64,000 bases of DNA from Blastococcus mobilis (GTDB lineage: Bacteria > Actinomycetota > Actinomycetes > Mycobacteriales > Geodermatophilaceae), in assembly GCF_900188025.1 (NCBI RefSeq), contig NZ_FZNO01000020.1, forward strand, positions 42,200 through 106,199, written 5' to 3'. Shown here in pieces: positions 16,971 to 26,800 of the stretch. Below the pieces are notes generated by a model. The model searched no databases. It was given only the letters and a program-made list of their open reading frames with translations, and had not been told where the DNA came from. How positions within the stretch are numbered: the stretch's first letter is position 1; each line of letters opens with the position of its first letter. A program made the position numbers and the translations under genes.

Positions 16971-17717
16971 GTGCTCGTCCTGCTGCCGCCGTCGGAGACC
17001 AAGGCCCCGGGTGGCGACGGCGCCCCGCTGGACCTCACCGCGCTCACCGCCCCGGAGCTGACCGGGGTTCGTACGGAGATCGCCGAGGCGCTGGTCAAGC
17101 TCGCCGACGACGTGCCCGCGTCCCGCGCGGCCCTCGGCCTCTCGCCGAAGCAGGACGCCGAGATCACCCGCAACGCGCAGCTGTGGACCAGCCCCACGCG
17201 GCCGGCCCTGGAGCGCTACACCGGGGTCCTCTACGACGCCCTGGACGTCGGCTCGATGACACGGGCGCAGCGTGGGCGGGCCGACCGCCGACTCGCGGTC
17301 GGCTCCGCCTTGTTCGGTCTGGTCCGCGGTCACGACCGGATCCCGGCCTACCGGCTGTCCGCCGGCTCGGCGCTGCCCGGCCTGCCCTCCCTGCGGGCGC
17401 TGTGGAGGCCGGTCCTCTCCCCCGTCCTGGCCGACGTCGACGAACTCGTCGTCGACCTGCGCAGCGGCTCCTACGCCGCCCTCGCGCCCGTGCCCGGCGC
17501 CGTGACGGTGGACGTCGTCAGCGAACGGCCGGACGGCAGCCGGTCGGTGGTCAGCCACTTCAACAAGGCACACAAGGGACGGGTGGCGCGGCTGCTCGCC
17601 CTCACGACCGCGGAACCCACGGACGTCGTGCGCCTCAGGAGCCTGTTGAGGCGGGCGGGGTTGCACGTGGAACATGACGGGGGAACGGCACTGATCCTCG
17701 TCGTGCCGGCCTCCTGA
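16971..17717 (+). CDS. yaaA: YaaA-family peroxide-stress protein
   Basis: 248 aa from GTG 16971, which begins VLVLLPPSETKAPGG, the conserved opening of the YaaA (DUF328) family; an in-frame GTG-type extension to 16914 would add 19 poorly conserved residues. The signatures ALERYTGVLYDALD and VSHFNKAHKGRVARLL are present. In E. coli YaaA lowers intracellular free iron during peroxide stress and has a DNA-binding HhH-like motif. Follows exonuclease III in the same direction, in keeping with an oxidative-damage theme. Confidence 0.88.
   Translation: MLVLLPPSETKAPGGDGAPLDLTALTAPELTGVRTEIAEALVKLADDVPASRAALGLSPKQDAEITRNAQLWTSPTRPALERYTGVLYDALDVGSMTRAQRGRADRRLAVGSALFGLVRGHDRIPAYRLSAGSALPGLPSLRALWRPVLSPVLADVDELVVDLRSGSYAALAPVPGAVTVDVVSERPDGSRSVVSHFNKAHKGRVARLLALTTAEPTDVVRLRSLLRRAGLHVEHDGGTALILVVPAS
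17660..17673. promoter_or_regulatory. parS-like sequence (GTTGCACGTGGAAC)
   Basis: One base from the perfect palindrome GTTCCACGTGGAAC found at 55855, and three from the canonical parS GTTTCACGTGAAAC. It lies inside the yaaA coding region near its 3' end. Possible low-affinity ParB site. Confidence 0.35.
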
Positions 17718-17845
17718 CGGGGTGACTAGCTCACGGATCGGTTGCGCGCAACGGACGACCCATGGCATAACTGTCCCGTGGCCGCGACGCGAACAACGTA
17801 GTCGGCGGCCCCGTAGGTCCCCGGCCCGCCGGGCGGAAGGGCATC

Positions 17846-20452
17846 GTGGATCGAACCGCAGACCGAACGCTCCCCGGGCCCCGGCACCCCGGCGAACGCT
17901 CGGCCACCGAACTGCTGCGCGATGTCGGCCGTCTGGACGAGTCCCGCCGGCTGCGGCCCCCGGCTGATGGCAACCCTGCCCTGGACCGCCTGGCCGCGCT
18001 CGCCGCCCGACTGCTCGGCGCTCCGCGCGGCCAGATCTCGCTGCTCAGCGACGTCCAGCTCGTCGCCGCCGGCGACGGCCTCGCGCCGGGCACGGTCGGC
18101 AGCGAGAGCCCGCTCGAGGACTCGCTCTGCACGGTGACCGCCACAGCGGCCGACGCCCTCGTCGTCCCTGACGCCCGGGCGGACGAGCGGGTCCGCGGGC
18201 TGCCTCCCGTCACCTCGGGCGAGGTGCGCGCCTATCTGGGCATGCCGCTGACCACGACCGGTGGCCGGACCGTCGGCGCCCTCTGCGTGTTCGGCCCCAC
18301 GCCACGCGAGTGGTCCGACGACGACATCGCCACCCTGCGCCAACTGGCCGAGTCGAGCGTGACCGAGCTCGAGCTCTCCGCCCTCGTCCGGCAGTACGAG
18401 GGCGACCGGGTGCGCTGGGCGCTGGCCATCGATGCCGCCGGCATCGGCACGTTCGACTGGGACCTCGTGACCGGCCGACTGTGGTGGGACGACCAGCTCG
18501 TCCGCATGTTCGGCTACGACGTCGACGGCTTCGCCGAGACCATCGATGCGTTCAACGACCGGCTGCACCCTGACGACGTCGAGCGCGTGAGCGAGGCGCT
18601 CCAGCAGTGCATCGACACGTGCGGGGAGTACGACGCCGAGTACCGGGTGGTCCGCCCTGACGGCGAGACCCGCTGGGTGCACGCCCGCGGTCGCGCCCTT
18701 CCCGGTCCAGCCGGATCGGCCGTGCGGGTGCTGGGTGCCGCCTACGACACCACGGGCGAACGCGAGGGCGCCGCCCTCGTCACGCGCGTGCTCGAGGCGA
18801 TGCCCGCCGGTTTCTACAGCCTGGACCGGGAGTGGCGGTTCACGCACGTCAACGCCGAGGGGGAGCGGCTGCTCGGCCGCAGCCGGGAGGACCTGATCGG
18901 GCAGGTCCTCTGGGACGCCTTCCCGGCAGCCGTCAACAGCATCTTCGAGGAGAGCTACCGCAGCGCCGTCCGGACGGGTCTGCCGATCTCCTTCGACGCC
19001 TACTACCCCGCCCCCCTCGACGGCTGGTACGAGCTGCGGGCGTGGCCGACCCCGGACGGGCTGTCGGTCTACTTCCTCGAGGTGACCGAACGCCGGCTGG
19101 TCCAGGACCAGGCCGCGCGGTCGGCGCAGCGGCTGGCGATCCTGGCCCAGGTCAGCGCCGAGCTCGCCGGCACCCTGGACGCCGCAGCCGCAACGGCGCA
19201 CCTGCCGCGGGTCGTCGTCCCGTCGCTGGCCGACTTCTGCATCGTCACCGTCGTCGACCCCGACGGCCGCCCCCGGGACGTCGGCTCCTGGCATGCCGAC
19301 CCGTCCTCCCGCGCCCTGCTCGAGAGGTACGCCGCGGTGCGGCTGGAGGCCATGCCGGCGACGTCCCCCCTGGCCCGCGCCCTGATCGGTGGCGAGCCGA
19401 CGCGGGACGCCGGGGCGGCGATCGTGGACCTGCTGCCGCCGGGCGAGGCACGCGACCTGCTGGAGCTCCTGCGTCCCGGGACGGCGGTCGTCCTGCCGCT
19501 GCGCGGTCGCGGCCGGATCCTGGGCCTGATCACGCTCTACTTCCGCCCCGGTACCGCCATCGAGAACGAGGACCTCTCGACCGCGCAGGACGTGGCGGAC
19601 CGGGCCGGGCTCGCGCTGGACAACGCCCGCCTCTACAGCACGCAGCAGCAGCTCGCCGAGGGCCTGCAGCGCAGCCTGCTCACCCAGCCCCCCGAGCCCG
19701 ACCACGCCGAGATCGCGGTGCGGTACGTGCCGGCCGCCGAGGCCGCGCGCGTCGGAGGTGACTGGTACGACGCGTTCCTGCAGCCCGGCGGCAGCACCAT
19801 GCTGGTCATCGGCGACGTCGTGGGCCACGACACCGCTGCGGCCGCGGCCATGGGCCAGCTCCGTGGCCTGCTCCGCGGCATCGCGACCTACAGCGACGCC
19901 GGCCCGGTCGAGGTGCTGCGGGGGCTGGACGCCTCGATGGCCACGCTGCAGGCCAGGACACTGGCCACGGCCGCGGTGGCCCGCTTCGAGCAGACCCCGG
20001 ACGAGCGGGCGCGTGGGGTCACCCGGATGCGCTGGGCCAACGCCGGCCACCTGCCGCCGCTGGTGATCAACCCCGACGGCAGCGTCGCGGAGCTGGCCAC
20101 CTGGACCGGTGACCTCCTCCTGGGGGTCGACCCGGAGGCCCGGCGGCGGGAGTCGGTCGTGGTGCTGGACCGCGGGGCGACCGTGCTCCTCTACACCGAC
20201 GGCCTCGTCGAACGCCGGGACGCCGACCTCGACGCGGGCATGGTCCGGCTGCGCGATGCCGTCATGGACGTGGCGCACCTGCCGCTGGAGCAGCTGCTCG
20301 ACGAGGTCCTCGAACGGCTCGTGGACGGCCACCCGGAGGACGACGTCGCGCTCGTGGCCGTCCGGTTGCACCCGCAGGACGAGCCGCGGCCGGCCCAGGC
20401 GGGGCCGAACCGGGTGCCCCCCACAGTGCCCCGGGAGCGCGGAACCGCCTGA
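17846..20452 (+). CDS. GAF-PAS-PAS-GAF-SpoIIE (PP2C) sensor phosphatase
   Basis: 868 aa from GTG 17846. Residues ~45-180 form a GAF domain, ~190-310 a PAS with PAC (AIDAAGIGTFDWD to RWVHARGRALPG), ~315-420 a second PAS (VLEAMPAGFYSLDREWRFTHVN), ~430-590 a second GAF, and ~620-850 a SpoIIE-type PP2C phosphatase with metal sites GGDWYDAF, GDVVGHDTAAAAAMGQLR, NAGHLPPL and DDVALVAVRLH. Such proteins dephosphorylate anti-anti-sigma factors in partner-switching stress pathways. The catalytic residues are intact. It stands alone; the nearest related genes are at 30797 and 60991. Confidence 0.9.
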   Translation: MDRTADRTLPGPRHPGERSATELLRDVGRLDESRRLRPPADGNPALDRLAALAARLLGAPRGQISLLSDVQLVAAGDGLAPGTVGSESPLEDSLCTVTATAADALVVPDARADERVRGLPPVTSGEVRAYLGMPLTTTGGRTVGALCVFGPTPREWSDDDIATLRQLAESSVTELELSALVRQYEGDRVRWALAIDAAGIGTFDWDLVTGRLWWDDQLVRMFGYDVDGFAETIDAFNDRLHPDDVERVSEALQQCIDTCGEYDAEYRVVRPDGETRWVHARGRALPGPAGSAVRVLGAAYDTTGEREGAALVTRVLEAMPAGFYSLDREWRFTHVNAEGERLLGRSREDLIGQVLWDAFPAAVNSIFEESYRSAVRTGLPISFDAYYPAPLDGWYELRAWPTPDGLSVYFLEVTERRLVQDQAARSAQRLAILAQVSAELAGTLDAAAATAHLPRVVVPSLADFCIVTVVDPDGRPRDVGSWHADPSSRALLERYAAVRLEAMPATSPLARALIGGEPTRDAGAAIVDLLPPGEARDLLELLRPGTAVVLPLRGRGRILGLITLYFRPGTAIENEDLSTAQDVADRAGLALDNARLYSTQQQLAEGLQRSLLTQPPEPDHAEIAVRYVPAAEAARVGGDWYDAFLQPGGSTMLVIGDVVGHDTAAAAAMGQLRGLLRGIATYSDAGPVEVLRGLDASMATLQARTLATAAVARFEQTPDERARGVTRMRWANAGHLPPLVINPDGSVAELATWTGDLLLGVDPEARRRESVVVLDRGATVLLYTDGLVERRDADLDAGMVRLRDAVMDVAHLPLEQLLDEVLERLVDGHPEDDVALVAVRLHPQDEPRPAQAGPNRVPPTVPRERGTA

Positions 20453-20523
20453 AGCGGCCCCCTGCAGGGCCCCGTCGCGAGCCCGCGAGCGGCGGAGGGT
20501 CCTTCTACGGCGGTGGGGGCGAG

Positions 20524-20583
20524 AAGGCCCCGTCCCGAGGCTCGCCCCCGAGCGTGCGAGGGGGTGGGGAGGACGGGGTCCTT
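20524..20583. terminator. Extended hairpin between convergent genes
   Basis: AAGGCCCCGTCC (20524-20535) pairs with GGACGGGGTCCTT (20571-20583) with one bulged base; between them a second stem, CGCCCCC with GGGGGTG, continues the hairpin. It lies between the convergent SpoIIE phosphatase and deaD genes, so it can terminate both. The sequence looks like an interspersed palindromic element; further copies outside the window cannot be checked. Confidence 0.6.
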
Positions 20584-20586
20584 CGC

Positions 20587-22281
20587 TCAGCTCTTGTCGC
20601 GGCGGACGGTCGCCTTCCGGCCCTTGATCATCGTGGCCTTGAGGGCGCCGATGACCTCGTCGGCGGCGGACTCCGGCACCTCCACCAGCGCGAACCGCTG
20701 ATGGATCTCGATCGCGCCGATGTCCCGGCCGGTCAGCCCCGTCTCCCCGGTGATCGCCCCGACGAGGTCACCGGGCCGGATCCCGGCCTCCCGGCCGGCG
20801 CCGACGAAGAGGCGGGCCGCCGGGCCACCGGAGGAACGCCGTCCCCTCGGCCCGTCACCGCGAGCGGCACCCTGCCCGCTCTCCCGCCCGCCCGGCCGCT
20901 TCCCCGCGTCGGGGCGGAAGGTGACCTGCGGGATCTCCTCGTCGTCGTCGGCCGCTCCCCCGGCCTCGTGCGCGAGCTTGACCGCCGCCAGCGCGACCTC
21001 CATCAGATCGAACTCGTCGGCCAGCGTCTCCACGACCACGCGGAACCGGTCGAGGTCGTCGCCGAGGAGGCTCTCGCGCAGCGCACCCCGCGTGAGATCC
21101 AGGCGCCGGGCGCGCAGATCGGCCACGGTCGGGACCGTCTGCACCGAGATGGGCGACCCGGCGACCCGCTCGATGGTCTTGAGCATCCGGTGCTCCCGGG
21201 GCTCGGCCAGCGTGATCGCCACGCCCTCGCGGCCGGCCCGGCCCACCCGCCCGATGCGGTGCACGTAGGACTCGGGCGCCGAGGGGACGTCGTAGTTGAC
21301 GACGTGGGTCAGTTGCTCGATGTCCAGACCGCGGGCGGCGACGTCCGTGGCCACCAGCAGGTCGGCCGTCCCGCCGCGGAGCCGGCCCATCACCCGGTCG
21401 CGCTGCTCCTGGCTCATCCCGCCGTGCAGCGCCTCGGCGCGGTAGCCCCGACCGTTGAGGGTCTCGGTGAGGGCGTCCACCTCCTCACGCGTCCGGCAGA
21501 AGACGATCGCCGCTGTCGGCGCCTCGATGTCGAGGACCCGGCCGAGCGCGGCGGGCTTGGCCGCCCGCGGGACGACGTAGGCGGTCTGGCGGACCCGCGG
21601 GGCCTCCCCCGCCTGCGCCTTCTCCCGGGCGATGGTGATCCGGACCGGGTCGCTGAGGTGGCGCCGGGCGAGGGCGTCCAACCGGCGGGGCATGGTCGCG
21701 GAGAACAGCACGGTCTGCCGGCTCTCCGGCGTCTCGTCGAGGATCGCCTCGAGGTCCTCGGCGAAGCCCATGTCCAGCATCTCGTCCGCCTCGTCCAGGA
21801 CGACGGTGGCGATCTCCCCCAGCTCCAGGCTGCCGCGGTTGAGCAGGTCGAGCGCCCGGCCCGGCGTCGCGACGACGACGTCGACGCCGGACTCCAGGCT
21901 GCGCAACTGCCGGACGATCGGAGCGCCGCCGTAGACGGGGAGGACCCGGGCGCCGAGCTCCCGGCCGTAGCGGTGCAGGGCCTCGGAGACCTGGACGGCC
22001 AGCTCACGGGTGGGCACCAGGACCAGGCCCACCGGCGCGCGGTCGGTCCGGTGGGCGGTCAGCCGCTGGAGCACCGGCAGGGCGAACGCGGCGGTCTTGC
22101 CGGTGCCGGTGGCCGCCTGGCCGAGCAGGTCGCGGCCCTCGACCAGGGGCGGGATCGCCTCCTGCTGGATGGGCGTGGGCTCCTCGTACCCGAGGGCCGA
22201 CAGCGCCCGCAGCAGCTCCGGCCGCAGGCCGAGGTCGTCGAAGGTGGTGCCGTCCGTGCTCGTGTCTCGTTCGTCGTCCAT
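20587..22281 (-). CDS. deaD: DEAD-box RNA helicase with DbpA-type RNA-binding domain
   Basis: 564 aa. Q motif FDDLGLRPELLRALSALGYEEPTPIQQ, motif I AATGTGKTAAFALP, DEAD box VVLDEADEMLDMGF, motif III FSATMPRRL, and motif VI YVHRIGRVGRAGREG. After a basic, low-complexity linker the last ~75 residues (RLFVGAGREAGIRPGDLVGAI) are the DbpA/CsdA RNA-binding domain. The protein remodels structured RNA in ribosome assembly, mRNA decay and cold response. ATG at 22281, full length for actinobacterial DeaD. Confidence 0.92.
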   Translation of the reverse strand: MDDERDTSTDGTTFDDLGLRPELLRALSALGYEEPTPIQQEAIPPLVEGRDLLGQAATGTGKTAAFALPVLQRLTAHRTDRAPVGLVLVPTRELAVQVSEALHRYGRELGARVLPVYGGAPIVRQLRSLESGVDVVVATPGRALDLLNRGSLELGEIATVVLDEADEMLDMGFAEDLEAILDETPESRQTVLFSATMPRRLDALARRHLSDPVRITIAREKAQAGEAPRVRQTAYVVPRAAKPAALGRVLDIEAPTAAIVFCRTREEVDALTETLNGRGYRAEALHGGMSQEQRDRVMGRLRGGTADLLVATDVAARGLDIEQLTHVVNYDVPSAPESYVHRIGRVGRAGREGVAITLAEPREHRMLKTIERVAGSPISVQTVPTVADLRARRLDLTRGALRESLLGDDLDRFRVVVETLADEFDLMEVALAAVKLAHEAGGAADDDEEIPQVTFRPDAGKRPGGRESGQGAARGDGPRGRRSSGGPAARLFVGAGREAGIRPGDLVGAITGETGLTGRDIGAIEIHQRFALVEVPESAADEVIGALKATMIKGRKATVRRDKS

Positions 22282-22364
22282 CGCCCCTCATCGTTCCTCG
22301 GCGTCGTTCCCGCGCGCGAGCGGGGGCAGCGGCGGAGCGGAGCCGAGCATGGCAGGCTCGGCGG

Positions 22365-23783
22365 GTGACCCTCGACGACGACCTCTGCACCCGGCCCGCT
22401 ACCGAGCTCGCCGCGATGGTGCGCGGCCGCGAGATCTCCGCGCGCGAGCTGCTCGACGCGCACCTGGAACGGATCGACCGGCTGAACCCGACGGTGAACG
22501 CCGTCGTGACCCTCGACGCCGACGGGGCGCGTGCCGCGGCAGACGCCGCCGACGCAGCCCTCGCCGCGGGCGAGGACGTCGGCCCGCTGCACGGGCTGCC
22601 GGTCGCGCACAAGGACACCCACGCCACCGGCGGCATGCGGACGACGTGGGGCTCGCCGCTGCACGCCGAGACGGTGCCGTTGCGCGACGAGCTCGTGGTG
22701 GCCCGGTTGGCCGCGGCCGGTGCGATCCGGGTCGGCAAGACCAACGTGCCGGAGTTCGCCGCCGGATCGCACACCTTCAACCCGCTGTTCGGGGCCACCC
22801 ACAACCCCTACCGGCACGGGCTGTCCGCGGGCGGCTCGTCGGGCGGGGCCGCGGCCGCGCTGGCCGCCGGTCTGGTGCCCCTGGCCGAGGGCAGCGACAT
22901 GGGTGGCTCGCTGCGCAACCCGGCCGCGTTCTGCAACGTGGTGGGTCTGCGGCCGACGCCGGGGCGGGTGCCGACCTGGCCGGCGGCGATGGGCTGGTCG
23001 CAGCTGTCGGTGCAGGGGCCGATGGGGCGGACGGTCGCCGACGTGGCACTGCAGCTGTCGGTGCTGGCCGGACCCGACCCGCGGGTGCCGATCTCCCTCT
23101 CGGACGACCCTGCTCGCTTCGCCGCTCCCCTGCCCGAGCGCCTGGACGGTCTGCGGGTGGCGTGGGCGCCCGACCTCGGGGGGCAGGTGACGGTGGATCC
23201 GGCGATCACCGCGGTGCTGGCGCCGTCCGTGGCGGTCTTCGAGTCGCTCGGCGCCGCCGTGGAGGAGGACTGCCCGGACCTGTCCGGCGCCGACGAGGTG
23301 TTCGGGACGCTGCGGGCCTGGCTGTTCGAGTCCTCCTTCGGCGAGATCTCCCGGCGCTCCCCCGAGAAGGTCAAGGAGTCCATCCGCTGGAACGCCGAGA
23401 TGGGCGCGAAGCTCACCGGGCCCGACCTCGCCCGCGCGGAGCAGCTGCACACCACGCTCTACGAGCGGATGGTGGCGTTCTTCGAGCGCTACGACGTCCT
23501 GCTGGCGCCCACGACGCAGGTGCTGCCCTTCCCGGTGGAGATCGAGTACCCGACCGAGATCGCCGGCGTCCACCAGGACAACTACCTGGAGTGGATGCGC
23601 TCCTGCACGGTCATCTCCGCGACCGGCTGCCCCGCTCTCTCGGTACCCGGTGGGTTCACCGACGACGGGCTGCCGGTCGGTCTCCAGGTCATCGGCGCCC
23701 CGAGGGCCGACCGTCGCGTCCTCGAGGTCGGCCACGCATTCGAGCAGGCCACCCGCTTCGGCGAGCGCCGTCCGCCCGTCTGA
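22365..23783 (+). CDS. Amidase (amidase-signature family)
   Basis: 472 aa from GTG 22365. The Ser-cisSer-Lys catalytic triad is visible: Lys in LPVAHKDTHATGG, then LSAGGSSGGAAAALAAG and the nucleophile region GSDMGGSLRNPAAFCNVVGLRPT. It hydrolyses a carboxamide (substrate unknown); it is not GatA, as no gatB or gatC lies nearby and the C-terminal half differs. Divergent from deaD. Confidence 0.9.
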   Translation: MTLDDDLCTRPATELAAMVRGREISARELLDAHLERIDRLNPTVNAVVTLDADGARAAADAADAALAAGEDVGPLHGLPVAHKDTHATGGMRTTWGSPLHAETVPLRDELVVARLAAAGAIRVGKTNVPEFAAGSHTFNPLFGATHNPYRHGLSAGGSSGGAAAALAAGLVPLAEGSDMGGSLRNPAAFCNVVGLRPTPGRVPTWPAAMGWSQLSVQGPMGRTVADVALQLSVLAGPDPRVPISLSDDPARFAAPLPERLDGLRVAWAPDLGGQVTVDPAITAVLAPSVAVFESLGAAVEEDCPDLSGADEVFGTLRAWLFESSFGEISRRSPEKVKESIRWNAEMGAKLTGPDLARAEQLHTTLYERMVAFFERYDVLLAPTTQVLPFPVEIEYPTEIAGVHQDNYLEWMRSCTVISATGCPALSVPGGFTDDGLPVGLQVIGAPRADRRVLEVGHAFEQATRFGERRPPV

Positions 23784-23793
23784 GGGGTTCTAC

Positions 23794-23821
23794 GGCTCTC
23801 TAGCGCCACAGCTAGAGAGCC
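23794..23821. repeat. TCTCTAGC palindrome, copy 1
   Basis: Perfect 11-bp arms GGCTCTCTAGC (23794-23804) and GCTAGAGAGCC (23811-23821) around GCCACA, between the convergent amidase and NAD-GDH genes. It could act as a bidirectional terminator, but a closely related palindrome at 29370 lies in a divergent promoter region, so a protein-binding or mobile repeat role is equally possible. The flanks TTCTACGG and CCATAC recur at 29493-29533. Confidence 0.7.
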
Positions 23822-23863
23822 CCATACTCACCCATAACCACTCGGCCGTCATGGCGGAAGGGG

Positions 23864-26800
23864 CTACTTCTCCGCAGGGCGGGGGAGGCGACGGGCCTGG
23901 CGGCGCTTGCGGAGCCCGCGCAGCGTGCGGACGGCGACCAGCAGCTCAGCCAGCTCGTGGCGCTCACCGGCCACGATGTCGGCGAGCTGCGCGGCCGAGC
24001 GCGACTGCGTGGCGTCCCAGGCCTCGACCCACGCCGCCACCAGCTCGTGCGGGTGGTCGGCGTCCGAGCTGCGGGCGCTCAGGACGTCCTCGGTCAGCGA
24101 CGTGGTCTCCGCCGCCAGGTCGTCGCGCAGCGAGGCTCGGGCCATCGAGGGCCAGCGCCGGTCGCGCGGGAGTGCGACGACGAGCTCACGCAGCGGCACC
24201 AGCCCCAGCCGCTCGGCCACGCACTGCATGACCTGCCCGGCCAGCGCCACGGGTGCCCCGGTCCGCTCGGCGACGACCGCGAGGTCCAGCGCCGCCGGCA
24301 GCAGCGGCGCGGCCGCGACCTCGGCCGCCAGCTCCGTCGGCACACCGGACCCGTGCAGCCGGGTGACGCGGGCGGCGTACGCCTCCGCCTCGAGCCCGAG
24401 CAGCCACTTGGGCAGGGCCGCCCGGACGGCGGCGACGGGCGCGGCGAACCGGTCCCGCACAGCCGCGACCGGGGGAGCCGGGTCGGCGACGAGGTCGGGC
24501 TGGCGCAGCAGCCAGCGCGCCGTCCGCTCGGCCAGGCGGGTGGCCTCGGTGCGCAGCTCGACCTGGGTCGCCGCCGTCACCCGGTTGTCGAGCGCGCCCA
24601 CGGCGTCCCACTGCCGGTCGACGTCGAAGACCGCCCGGGCCACGGCGTGTGCCCGGACCACCCGGTCCAGCGGGACGCCGGTCTCCTGCCAGAGCCGGAA
24701 CAGCCCGGTGACCCCGGCGATGTTGACCGCCCGATTGGTCAGCGCCGTCGCGATGATCTCCCGCCGCAGCGGGTGCGAGGTGATCGCGGCGGGGAAGCGC
24801 TCGCGCAGCCGGCTCGGGAAGTAACCGGTCAGCAGGTCCTCGAGCGCGGGGTCGTCGGGGAGGTCGCTGTGCAGGATGACGTCGCCGGTCTCGAGCTTGG
24901 CGTAGGCGAGCAGCACCGACAGTTCCGGGCTGGTCAGCGCCTGTCCGTCGCGGCGGCGCTCGGCCAGCGCCCGGTCGTCGGGCAGCGCCTCGACACTGCG
25001 GATGAGTCGTCCCGAGCGCTCCAGTGAGCGGAGGAAGCGCTCGTGGGCGTCCAGCAGGCTGCGCGCCGAGGTGGCCTCGACGGCCAGGGTGGCGTTCTGG
25101 TCGTGGTTGTCGGTCAGCACCGCGGCGGCGACCTCGTCGGCCATCTCCCCCAGCAGCGCCGCCCGGCCGGCGGCGTCCAGCTCGCCGTCGTCGACCACCC
25201 GGTTCAGGGCGATCTTGATGTTGACCTCGTGGTCGGAGGTGTCGACGCCTGCGGAGTTGTCGATGGCGTCGGTGTTCACCCGGCCGCCGGTCAGCGCGTA
25301 CTCGACACGGCCGCGCTGGGTCAGCCCCAGGTTGCCGCCCTCGCCGACCACCCGGACGCGCAGCTGCTCGCCGTCCACGCGGACCGCGTCGTTGGCCTTG
25401 TCCCCCGCGTCCAGCGCGCTCTCGGTCGACGCCTTCACGTACGTGCCGATGCCGCCGTTGAACAGCAGGTCGACCGGCGCCATCAGGATCGCCCGGATCA
25501 GCTCGACCGGGGTGAGCGTCGCGACGCCGTCGGCGAGGCCGAGCGCCGCACGCATCGGCTCCGAGACCGGGATGGCCTTCGCCGTCCGCGGCCACACGCC
25601 TCCGCCGGCGCTGATCAGCGAACGGTTGTAGTCCGCCCACGAGGAGCGCTGCAGCCCGAAGAGGCGCTTGCGCTCGGTGAAGGACGCCGCCGCGTCCGGT
25701 GTCGGGTCGACGAACACGTGCCGGTGGTCGAAGGCGGCCACCAGCCGGATGTGCTCCGACAGCAGCATGCCGTTGCCGAAGACGTCCCCGGACATGTCAC
25801 CGATGCCGACGACGGTGAAGTCCTGTTCCTGGACGTCGATGCCGAGCTCGCGGAAGTGCCGGGTCACCGACTCCCAGGCGCCCCGGGCGGTGATGCCCAT
25901 GGCCTTGTGGTCGTAGCCGACCGACCCACCGGAGGCGAAGGCGTCGCCGAGCCAGAACCCGCGCTCGATCGCCACGCCGTTGGCGAGGTCGGAGAACGTC
26001 GCCGTCCCCTTGTCGGCCGCCACGACGAGGTAGGGGTCGTCGCCGTCGTGCCGGACCACCTTCTCCGGGGGGATGACCTTGCCGTCCACCAGGTTGTCGG
26101 TGAGCGCCAGCAGGGCGCCGATGAACAGCTTGTAGCAGGCCTGCCCCTCGGCCAGGACGGCGTCGCGGGAGGCCGGGTGGGCGGGGTCGGACACCGCCGG
26201 CGGGTTCTTGACGACGAAGCCACCCTTGGCGCCGGTCGGCACGATGACGGTGTTCTTCACCATCTGCGCCTTGACCAGCCCCAGCACCTCGGTGCGCAGG
26301 TCCTCGCGCCGGTCGGACCAGCGCAGACCGCCGCGGGCGACGGCGCCGAAGCGCAGGTGGATGCCCATGACCCGCGGCGAGCTCACCCAGACCTCGCGTG
26401 CGGGCCGGGGCTCGGGCAGATCGGGAACGGCCGCGGGGTCGAGCTTGAGCGCCAGCGGGCCGCCCGCGTAGTAGGTGGTCCGCTGCGTGGCGGTGACCGC
26501 GGCGAGCAGCGAGCTGAGCACCCGGTCGGCGTCGAGGGATGCCACCTCGCCGATCGAGCCGCGCAGCGCCTCGACCAGCTCCTCCTGGCGCTTCGCCCTC
26601 CCGTTCACGCGGCCGGGGGAGAACCGGGTCTCGAACAGCAGCACCAGCCGAGCGACGACGTCGGGGTGGGCGGCCAGCGTCCGCTCGACGTAGTCCTGCC
26701 CGAACGGGAGCCCGGCCTGTCGCAGCCACTGCACGTAGGCGCGGATGACGGTCACCTGCCGCCAGTTGAGGCCGGCGAGCATGACCAGCGCTCCGAGCCC

